From the NCBI RefSeq assembly GCF_943734655.1, contig NC_071355.1:18178268-18242267 (forward strand): a stretch of 64,000 bases of DNA, written 5' to 3'. The translations under genes were made by a program, and so were the position numbers. The DNA comes from Sabethes cyaneus (lineage: Eukaryota > Arthropoda > Insecta > Diptera > Culicidae). Below are positions 42,651-52,006 of this stretch, one piece after another (the stretch's first letter is position 1; the number at the start of each line of letters is the position of its first letter). The notes under the pieces were generated by a model. It saw only the letters and a program-made list of their open reading frames with translations. It did no database searches and was not told the DNA's origin.

Positions 42651-45600
42651 AAATGTCAATAGTTAAAAGTCAAAAACATAAGTAAAAGTCAAACTTCTAA
42701 AATCCGAAATCAATTGTCAATGATTGAATCAGAAATAAGGAAATGAAGATTGAGCAAACTCAAAATTATAAAACGAATTTAAAATAAAATTTCATTCTCG
42801 TTAGATAAATATTCAACTTCGACAGTTTTTCTTCAATTGGGATGCTGCGTATTCCAAACTCTTATGAAGAATTTTGGAATTTTCAATTGCACTCGTTTCG
42901 TCATTTAATCCAATTTTGGAATTTGAAAAGGAAAAAGTTCAAATTCGCACAAACTTCTAAGCCGTATATATTGTGTGCGCCGTGAAAATGTGTTGATTTA
43001 TTTTAAAGTCAACACTTGTTCCTGTTTTGTTAGACGAACGAAAATTCCTGCTACCGACCGATTCCGTTGTAGCACCGAGCAATACAAAGCGACAAACAAT
43101 CGACAGACGGTAGCCCAGAATCCAGAAGAGAAAGAAAGTTCATTAAAATGTCTCCCTTCTAACTCACTTCGCAACTCAACAGCACACAGTTGTCTTGCTT
43201 CCGTTGTCTTGCCTCCTTATCAACAGCCACATCTAAGCCGGTGCTTGATTTGCCCTTCCAGCAGCCAGTGTGAAACTCGCTGATTTGAATATGCGAACAA
43301 ACCCAAACTTCCCAACCAGCCCAACCCGCCCCCTCGGTCGAACCAATCCGGCCCGGGACGTCTTTCCCAAGTGACAGCTTGAAAGTCACAACAGGCTTAC
43401 TAACTTGTACTCGCACTCGCAGCGCCCCGCACGCATATATTTGGCCAAAAGTGCGCCATTTAGATTACAGCAATAAACATACTCCCCCGCTCAGTTCATC
43501 CGAGGTTACCACGTGCCATGTAGGGAGAGCTCATCCGGGGTGGCAGGAAGCCGGGTTATTTAGGCTGACAGCTTAAAACACTCGCAGGAAGGCAAAAAGT
43601 TTAAATCATCCAAACCATTTCCGTTCAACCCCCGTTAGCACAGGACGAGTTTTCCTAAATGACTCCCTCCGCTTCTATGTATATATTGGAGTTTTGTCGA
43701 AGTGAAAAGGCCACTCCCCCGGGGGTGCCGAGGTTTACCAACGGTTAATGAGCAAGTTTAAAACCATTTAAACTTTTCACACACTTTTTACCGGCAGCGG
43801 AGGCTGATCTTCCGTGCTCCCGACCGACTCGGTTCGGCTCGGCTTTCGACCGACGCGACGCCGACGTTCCGGGAAAGTGAAAACGGAAGTACGTTGATCC
43901 TTTGTTCTGCCGGTGATAGGTTTCTTTCGCTAAAAGCTTTTTCCGCCTATGCAAAACAGGTATTGGATTCAGCTTCGCACTTTTACTACACGGATCCTGA
44001 CTGACGACATTTCCCCCAGCCAACCGTGCTTGATAGTCAACCATTTCCGATTGTGCTTCTCTGTTGTTGTTGTTGTTGTTTTTTCTTCGTCACCCACTCG
44101 GGTCGATGCTTCCGGGTCGAACCACCACGTGCATGGAAACGTATTTATTGTGTCACTTCTAGTTATAGCGTGGGTAAACTAACGAGCACTCGCGCTGGTT
44201 TTTTGTTGAATTTACACAACCCTATCTGTCAAACGAAAAAAGTTAGTTTAGTGCAGACGCACCCCTCGGCGGAAAAACAGCGAAGTTGCTTTGATTGATT
44301 TTATTATCGCAGTCTGTCACATGTTACTATTGGTAACGGACATTAATATTTACACTCAATGACAGCAGTTTTGTGTCAGAAAGTTTTCGACATAAAATAT
44401 ATCCGATTTCTAGAAAGTTTACCAAATTCTAGTCTAGATTGTCAGAAAATGCTGAACAAATATTTTCGCCCTAAATTTTGGCCATTTGTGCTGAGTCGAA
44501 AAACCAAATCCAACCAAGGTAACCTGCCTGAGAACTCAGAGAATTGTATCGCAACCAGGCACAATCAATGAATGGAGTAGCTTAGCTAAACGCGAACCGG
44601 GGATGGGAGTTTGACAAACTCGTAATTAAGAGAACGGTCCTAGGCTAGGCGGGCGAATCCAGCGTAACAAGTCTCGCTTCGGTCGGTTGGGGTTGGTTTC
44701 CGGCAAATTCCATGTACCGAACGAACGGACGTACAGCAGAGAGTTTTCCCACGACGGAAAACGATTGCTGCGAGAAGTGGAAATCAAATTTGCTTAAAAC
44801 ATTTCCAAAGCTAACGGACGAACATGTCCGGGAGGCTGAGACGAGAGCCCACTTTTGGATAACGGGTGTGAAATCCTTGAGGCGATAGGAGCAAAACAGA
44901 CCACTGTCGTTGAGATTTGACAAGCCAAAATAGATCTTAGCGCTCAACGTTTTACCACTCACTTCTTTCAGGGGTGCTCATCTGCATGCTAATGGTACCT
45001 TACACTATCTATCCGGCACAAATTCTACATCGCCCTTGTCTGCATGAAAGATAGAATGCATTGGACTGTACTGAATAGCAAATTTTCACGGCTAATATCA
45101 GTGAAGCGGATTATCCCTCAAAGACAGTCTAAACTAAGACTTTTGTTATCAAGCGTAAAAGCGATAGAATTTGTTATTAATTAACAAATACGAGATATAA
45201 TTACAATAAGGGTTGCCAGCTTTCCTCCATGTTACTCGGCAAGGGGAAAATTGTGAAACCTCAAATCAATTCCGCGGTCCCGGCATAGCTACTAGTTACC
45301 TGACGTGAATTTATAACTACCTCCAAAAGGTAGCAGAACCGGTCCTGTCCTCCTCCCCCAGTCCGGAGAGCACCGAAGCCCCGCGCAAGACTTTCGGCAT
45401 TAATTAAATTATTTTATTTGGAAATGCTTTATTCATTAGCCTGATGTAATGCTGCCAGTCAACCGACGAGGACGCTGCCGCCGCCGCCGCCGCCGCTCAG
45501 GAACGAGGTTTAATTTCCCGGATTTGCGTTCCGTTGGATCCACCCGAACAGGAGCTACTGGGAATTCTGTTGGGCTAATCTGTCCGCCGGCGAACGAATA

Positions 45601-46440
45601 CGACTACCAGTATCATGATATTTGTGTTGTGTACGAATTTGCTTACAGCTTGTACAAGCACTAATTGTAACAGGAACTCGTTTGTGGACATTTGCATGAC
45701 GCTGTCTAATTGAATCAGTAGCTATGGAATCGTGCGATTCTCGTGAGCTGAGTTTGCGATTCCGAACATGGCGGGTGCGGTTGAAATTCTGGCGGGTAGT
45801 TGACAATGGCAGTTGATATTTCTAATTTAATTGACGTGAATGCGAGACAAATAACGGTTTGTTGTTTCCGAAGAGTTTTTACTCTCATACAGTTAGGTTA
45901 GGTTAGGTTAGAATCGAAATACCTAGGAAAGACTTTTTATATGTGTCAAATGAAAATGCTTTCAACAAATCTTAAAAGTTTTTGGATAATTTTTCGAAAT
46001 ATCAACCCCTTGAAATGTGGTTTTCTTTATTCCACTTTTGTAATATTTCTGGATCGAATTTTGATCATAAAAATCATCACAAGAGTGTAAGAAAACCCAA
46101 CTTGTTACTTGGGAATTATGAAAGAATATAGCAAGATTTTTATAAAATATAATTAGCCAGTTCTTTCCAGCAAGTCTAAAGTAGTCCAACTTACTAGTTT
46201 GCTATTGTTCTTTCGTAGTCTACGTTTTGTTGTAATATTAAATGCGCTTATTTTATGACTCTTCCTGTTCCTTGCTCTGCGTTTAAATTCAATATAAATT
46301 TGCGCTTTTTCAGTACGTTATCAAAATGCTGAAGTAACTATCTGCCCATATCAAACTGTAGTACATGAACTGGCTGGTATAAGAGTTTAATTTATCCCTG
46401 CTATGATCCGATTCTGTACTGTGGAAAGGTGACAATGAAC
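42651..46440. other. Unique island between oppositely oriented satellite blocks
   Basis: Ordinary sequence, with CpG-containing parts at 43.2-44.1 kb and 45.4-45.6 kb (a CCGCCG run at 45477-45496). Open frames such as 43745-44044 minus and 44645-44962 minus have no recognisable domains. A short TTAGG run is at 45892. No gene can be supported. Confidence 0.4.
45892..45911. repeat. Four TTAGG-like repeats
   Basis: GTTAGGTTAGGTTAGGTTAG. TTAGG is the canonical arthropod telomere unit, but Diptera have lost telomerase and this unit. The run is too short to be a telomere. Confidence 0.8.
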
Positions 46441-46449
46441 CGAAAAAAT

Positions 46450-49400
46450 GAAAATGGAACTTTTCGGGAGACTTTCCGAGAGGTTTTTCGGTAAAGTTTT
46501 CAGAAGATTTTTTGGACAGTTATCAAAAGTCTTCTCGAATGAATTTTTGGTAGCATTTTCGGGAATTTCGAAAGACTTTTCGGGACACTTTTCAAGGCAC
46601 TTCGAGCAACTTAACGAAAGAGTTTTGCTTTCGGCACTTTTCGAAAAACTTTTCGAAACTTTTCCGCAGACTTTTCGGGAATTTTTGAGAGACTTTACCG
46701 GAGACTTTCCAAGAGATTTTTTGAGATACTTTTCAAAATACTTTTCGAGAGGAAGATTTTTCGGGAAACTTGCCGAGAGTCTTTCCGGGAGATTTTTCAC
46801 AAGACTATTTGGAATTGTCAAAAGACTTTTCGGGAGATTTTCCAGGAGGTTTTGCGGGACTTTTCGGGACTTTTTGGCAGACTTTCCGAGAGACTTTTCG
46901 ATAGACTTTTCGGGACATTTTTCAAGAGTCTCTTCGAAAGAGTTTTTGGGAGCACATCCGGGAATTTCGAGAGGCTTTTCGGGACTTTTCAAAAGATTTT
47001 TCGGAACTTTTCGAAATTTTTGAGGACACTTCGGTAGACTTTTAAGAAGACTTTTTGGACTCTTAAAGAGAACTGCTCAAAGACTTTTCCAAAGACTTTC
47101 CGGGAGAGTTTTTGGGACTTTCCTGATGAATTTTTAGTATTTTTCGAGTGACTCTTCGAGAGGCTTTTCGGGAGATTTTTCAGAAGACTATTTTGAACCC
47201 TTTTCAAGAGACTTTTTGATAGAATTGTCAAAAGACTTTTCGAGAGATTTTCCAGGAGATTTTACGGGACCTTTCGGGACTTTCCTAGAGACTTTTCGAT
47301 AGACTTTTAAGAAGACTTTTTAGGACATTTTTCAGAAGTCTTTTCGCTTGAGTTTTTGGGAGCACTTTTGGGAATTTCGAGAGGCTTTTCGGGACTTTTC
47401 AAAAGAATTTTCTAGACACTGCCCACCAGAGACCAGAGACTTTTTGGAAGATTTTTTGGGAGTCTATTCGGAACTGTTCGAGACTTTTCCGCAGACTTTC
47501 CGTGACTTTTCGAAAAATTCTTTCGGAGATTTTTGAGGAGACTTCGGTAGACTTTTAAGAAGACTTTTTGGACATTTCAAGAGAATTGCTCAAAGACTTT
47601 TCCAAAGACTTTCCGGGAGAGTTTTTGGGTCTTTTCCGATGAATTTTTAACATTTTTCGAGGGAATTTTCGGGAGATTGTCAGAAGATTATTTTGGACCC
47701 TTTTCAAGAGACTGTTTGATAGACTTCTCAAAAGTCTTTCAGAGCGATTTTCGGGAGTTTATGGGAGACCTTCCGAAAGATTTTTCGGGACATTTTTCAA
47801 GAGTCTCTTTGAAAGAGTTTGTAGGCGCACTTTCGGGAGTTTCAACAGACTTTTCGGGTCTCTTCCGAAGGCTTTTAAGTAGACTTTTTAGAAGACTTTT
47901 CGGAACGTTTAACTAGAGTCTTTTCGAGAGAGTTTTCGGCAGCACTTTCTTGTCGGAAGAGTTTTTCTTTCAGCACTTTTCGTTGGGAAAGACCTTTTGG
48001 CACTTTTCGAGACTTTTCCGCAGGTTTTTCGGGATTTTCGAGACACTTTACGGGGACTTTTCAAGAGATTTTTCGGTAAACTTTCGAAGAGATTTTTCGA
48101 GTTGAAGACTCTTTGGGAAACTTGTTGAAAGGCTTTTCGCAGATTTTTCAGAAGACTTTTCTGGACCTTTTCAAGAGACTGTTTAATAGACTTGTCAAAA
48201 GACTTTTCGGGAGATTTTCCAGGAGATTTTTCGGAACATTTCGGGAGTTTTTGGGAGACTTTCCGAAAGGTTTTTTGGTTGACTTTTCGGGACATTATTC
48301 AAGTATCTTTTCGAAAGAGTTTCTGGGCGTATTTTCGGGAATTTTGAGAAACCTTTCGGGTTTCTTCGAGGATTTTTCGGGACACTTAACAAGAGATTTT
48401 TCAAAATATTTTTTGCGAGATTTTTCGGGACACTTTTCAATAGACTTTTCGAGAGACTTTTCAAAAGCGTTTTCTTTCGGCAGTTTTCGAGACTTTTCCG
48501 TAGACTTTTCGGGACTTTTTGAGAAACTTTCATGGAGACTTTTCGGCAGATTTTTAGGGACACTTCAAGATTTTTCGAGAGGAGGACTTTTCGGGAAACT
48601 TGTCGAGAGTCTTTTCGGGAGATTTTTCAGAAGACTATTTTGGACCATTTTCAAGAAACTATTTGATGGACTTTTCGGGAGATTTTCCAATAGGTTTTAC
48701 CAGACTTTTCAAGAGTTTTTGGAAGACCTTCCGGAAGATTTTCCGGGACATTTTTCAAGAGTCTTTTTGAAAGAGTTTATGAGAGCACTTTCGGGAGTTT
48801 CAAGAGACTTACCGGGTGTCTTCCGAATAGTGTTCCAAATCGGAACGAAAATTGAAGTCCGGGTTCCGATCCGGTCCGGTTAAAAATCGGCTCGAACTTT
48901 GTTATTCCGATTTTATTCGGGTCCGATTTGGCTCTATTCCGGTTCCGGAACCTGAACAGAATAAAGTCGGAATAACAAAGTTCGAGCCGAACCGGGTCGG
49001 ATCGGACCGGAACCCGGACTTGAATTTTCGTTCCGATGTCGAACACTACTTCCAAAGGCTTTTAGGTACACTTTTTGGAAGACTTTTCGGAACGTTTATC
49101 TAGCATTTTTGAAAATTTCGAAAGACTTTTCGGGTCTCTTCCGGAGACTTTTCGGGACATTTTTCAAGAGATTTTACGAGAGACTTCTCTTTCGGCACTT
49201 TTCGAGATTTTTTCGCAAATTTTTCGGGATTTTCGAGACACTTTACGGGGACTTTCAAGAGATTTTTCGGGACACTTTTGAAGAGATTTTTAGAGTTGAA
49301 GACTTTTTGGGAAACTTTTCGAAAGTCTTTTTGCAAATTTTCGCAGAACACCGTTCTGGACCTTTTCAAGAGACTGTTTGATAGACTTGTCAAAGGACTT

Positions 49401-50275
49401 TTCGGGAGATTCGGGGGATTTTCCAGGAGATTTTACGGGACATTTCGGGGGTTTTTGGGAGATTTTCCGAAGGGTTTTTTGGTTGACTTTTCACGACATT
49501 TTGCAAGAATCTTGTCGAAAGAGTTTCTGGGTGTACTTTCGGGAATTTTGAGAGACCCGAAAAGTCTTTTCCGAAGACTTTTCGGGACAATTTGTAAATG
49601 ATTTTTCGGAAGACTTTTCGACAGATTTTTCGGAAGACTTTTCGGGACTTTTTTGGGAGACTCTCTGTAATTTTTCAAAAAACTCTTCCAGTGACTTTTG
49701 AGGAGACTTCGGGTGACTTTTCAAACGCCTCTAGAGAATTACTGAGACTTTTCCAAAGACTAAGGAAACTTTTTGGAACTTTTTCGAAGAATTTTTAAGG
49801 CTTTACGATAGATTTTTGGGACACTTTTCGAGAGACTTTTCGGAAGATTTTTCAAAAGACCTTTTGGGACACTTCATAAGAGAAGAGAAGAAAGCCCTTC
49901 ATTAGAGAAGGTCTTCGAAGACCTTCATTAGAGAAGGTCTTCGAAAGATTTCAGGGCTTTTCCGGACTTTTCAAGAGATTTCTGGGAAACTTTTCGCGAG
50001 ATTTTTTGGAAGAGTGTCATCAAAAGACTTTCCGAGACTTTATGGCAGACTTTTCGTAACTTTTCGAGACTTTTTGCGAGGCTTTTTGGGACTTTGCGGA
50101 AAACTTCCTGGGAAACTTTCCGGGTTATTTTTCTGGACGCTTCTTGGGAGAATTTTTAGTAGATTTTGTGGCAGATTTTTCGAGAGGCAACTTTTCGAGA
50201 GGCTTTTAGAGTCTCTTAGTGAGACTTTTGAGAAGACTTTGGTAGATTTTTCAGAAGACTTTTCGGACACTCACA
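46450..50275 (-). repeat. 12-bp satellite, block 3, reversed orientation
   Basis: The plus strand now shows CGGGAGACTTTT-type units, which is the reverse complement of blocks 1 and 2. The orientation switch therefore happens across the 42.65-46.44 kb island. Higher-order copies are evident. About 47040-47150 repeats at 47558-47670 (offset near 517 bp; GCTCAAAGACTTTTCCAAAG in both). About 48022-48330 repeats at 49226-49520 (offset near 1.2 kb; TTCGAGACACTTTACGGGGA in both). A hAT-like MITE interrupts it at 48828-49048. Long FSGD-type plus-strand frames (up to 256 codons) are artefacts. Confidence 0.95.
48828..49048. mobile_element. 221-bp hAT-like foldback MITE
   Basis: The arms are imperfect inverted copies. 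TAGTGTTCCAAATCGGAACG from 48828 matches the inverse of CGTTCCGATGTCGAACACTA ending at 49048, and GGCTCGAACTTTGTTATTCC mirrors its complement near 48975. Flanking 8-mers CTTCCGAA (48820-48827) and CTTCCAAA (49049-49056) agree at 7 of 8 positions, consistent with an 8-bp hAT-type target duplication. No coding capacity. Confidence 0.82.
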
Positions 50276-50695
50276 AAATTTTTGTTTATTGTTATTTATA
50301 ATTCACATACAAATTCTGGCGCATGCATTTAACTCCTTCACTCAGTAGTCACGTTTACTAAATTTCCTGTGCCCGCAGTCTAACGTTTGGATTCGTCATG
50401 GCAATGGCCAGCTGTTTCGCACGTTCGACGATCAGTAGAAACTTCTTGGACGACACGCCGTACACAGTTTCGGCACTGGAAACACGGTTCTGCAGCACTT
50501 CCAACTCGCGAATGCTGTGAACCAGGAATTTCTTGACCTCATTCGTCGGCATATGATTGGTGCGTTTGTTCGATCCACAACCGATGTTCGGCGTTAGGTT
50601 TTGGGTAATGACCTTTGAAGCGACGAAACACTCGATTGTCAATAAGTTACGCCAGTTTGGTGCAAGTTTATCATATCAATCCGAATTACTGAAAG
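50275..50695 (-). pseudogene. Ribosomal protein L32 (RpL32) retrocopy, 5'-truncated
   Basis: Minus strand 50600-50358 encodes the C-terminal part of RpL32 (normally about 134 residues in flies). PNIGCGSNKRTNHM is followed by KKFLVHSIRELEVL, then QNRV, YGVSSKK, IVERAKQLAIAMTNPN and VRLRAQE before a TAG stop. Upstream, homology continues to about 50675 at the DNA level (the NWR and NRV-RRFKG region) but in shifted frames. After the stop, a 3' UTR-like stretch ends in AATAAA-like AACAATAAAC and an A-rich run. Missing N-terminus, frameshifts, altered residues and its position inside the 12-bp satellite, which resumes on both sides, mark it as a dead processed copy. The functional gene must be elsewhere. 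Confidence 0.9.
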
Positions 50696-50930
50696 ACTTT
50701 TTCTAACACTATCCGTGAGACTTTTTAGGATTTTTTCGATGAACTTTCGAGAGATTTTTCGGGACACTTTTCGAGTGACTTTTCGGAAGATTTTTCAAAA
50801 GTCTTTTTGGGACACTTCATGGGAGGCTTTCCGGAAGACTTCTTGGGAGAGTTTTTGGGAGATTTTTTGGCGGATTTTTCGAGATACTCTTCGGGAGACC
50901 TCGAGGCAAACTGGATCGCAACCATTTAAG
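50696..50930 (-). repeat. 12-bp satellite, block 3 continued
   Basis: Reverse-oriented units such as GATTTTTCGGGACACTTTTC resume after the RpL32 retrocopy and end at about 50.93 kb. Confidence 0.9.
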
Positions 50931-50999
50931 GCTTCAAATTTCAGGTTCTTGACAGTAATTTGAATATTTTTGACAAATTTGCCATTTCCTGTATCTCAC

Positions 51000-51135
51000 T
51001 TTTGACATTTGACCTTCGACTTTCGACTTTCGGCTTTCGACTTTCGACTTTCTACCTTTGGCCTTTAACCTTTGACTTTTTTATTTTAATTTTTGCCTTT
51101 GACTTTTGACTTTTTGTTTTGAGTTTTAAGTATTG
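51000..51135 (-). repeat. Degenerate heptamer array (GACTTTT/CGACTTT)
   Basis: TTTGACCTTCGACTTTCGAC and TTTGACTTTTGACTTTTTG are degenerate 7-bp units. They are the reverse complement of the AAAAGTC heptamer at 42.48 kb, placed at the outer edge of the reversed satellite block. The two satellite blocks therefore show mirror-image edges. Confidence 0.8.
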
Positions 51136-51223
51136 AGTTTCGACTTGTGTTTTTTGGCTTTGGTTTTTGGACTATGGACTGACCGTGGACTTGGGGCTTT
51201 CAACATTCTGACCTTCGACTCTC

Positions 51224-51679
51224 GATTTTCAATTTTCAATTTTCAATTTTCAATTTTCAATTTTCAATTTTCAATTTTCAATTTTCAATTTTCAATTTTC
51301 AATTTTCAATTTTCAATTTTCAATTTTCAATTTTCAATTTTCAATTTTCAATTTTCAATTTTCAATTTTCAATTTTCAATTTTCAATTTTCAATTTTCAA
51401 TTTTCAATTTTCAATTTTCAATTTTCAATTTTCAATTTTCAATTTTCAATTTTCAATTTTCAATTTTCAATTTTCAATTTTCAATTTTCAATTTTCAATT
51501 TTCAATTTTCAATTTTCAATTTTCAATTTTCAATTTTCAATTTTCAATTTTCAATTTTCAATTTTCAATTTTCAATTTTCAATTTTCAATTTTCAATTTT
51601 CAATTTTCAATTTTCAATTTTCAATTTTCAATTTTCAATTTTCAATTTTCAATTTTCAATTTTCAATTTTCAATTTTCA
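51224..51679. repeat. Heptamer array (TTTTCAA)n
   Basis: About 65 virtually identical copies of TTTTCAA. The plus strand reads as a FNFQFSI heptapeptide repeat without stops; this is not a gene. It abuts a second heptamer array of different sequence. Confidence 0.98.
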
Positions 51680-51683
51680 GTAG

Positions 51684-52006
51684 TTTTCTGTTTTCTGTTT
51701 TCTGTTTTCTGTTTTCTGTTTTCTGTTTTCTGTTTTCTGTTTTCTGTTTTCTGTTTTCTGTTTTCTGTTTTCTGTTTTCTGTTTTCTGTTTTCTGTTTTC
51801 TGTTTTCTGTTTTCTGTTTTCTGTTTTCTGTTTTCTGTTTTCTGTTTTCTGTTTTCTGTTTTCTGTTTTCTGTTTTCTGTTTTCTGTTTTCTGTTTTCTG
51901 TTTTCTGTTTTCTGTTTTCTGTTTTCTGTTTTCTGTTTTCTGTTTTCTGTTTTCTGTTTTCTGTTTTCTGTCTTCTGTTTTCTGTTTTCTGTTTTCTGTT
52001 TTCTGT
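51684..52006. repeat. Heptamer array (TTTTCTG)n
   Basis: About 46 near-identical copies of TTTTCTG, beginning 4 bases after the TTTTCAA array ends. Both strands remain open (FSVFCFL on plus, KQKTENR on minus) because the unit has no stop; these frames are artefacts. TTTTCTG is also the core of the T-rich repeat TTTTCTGTCCCG at 17.7-22.4 kb. Confidence 0.98.

Noticed and set aside
44645..44962. 105-codon minus-strand frame
   Set aside because: No domain, no conserved motif and no supporting splice or promoter signal. It is within chance length for this GC content.
45892..45911. Telomere
   Set aside because: Only four TTAGG units, internal to the window, flanked by ordinary DNA.
25083..50930. 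CRISPR array
   Set aside because: Units are continuous 12-mers with no constant-length unique spacers, and the genome is eukaryotic.
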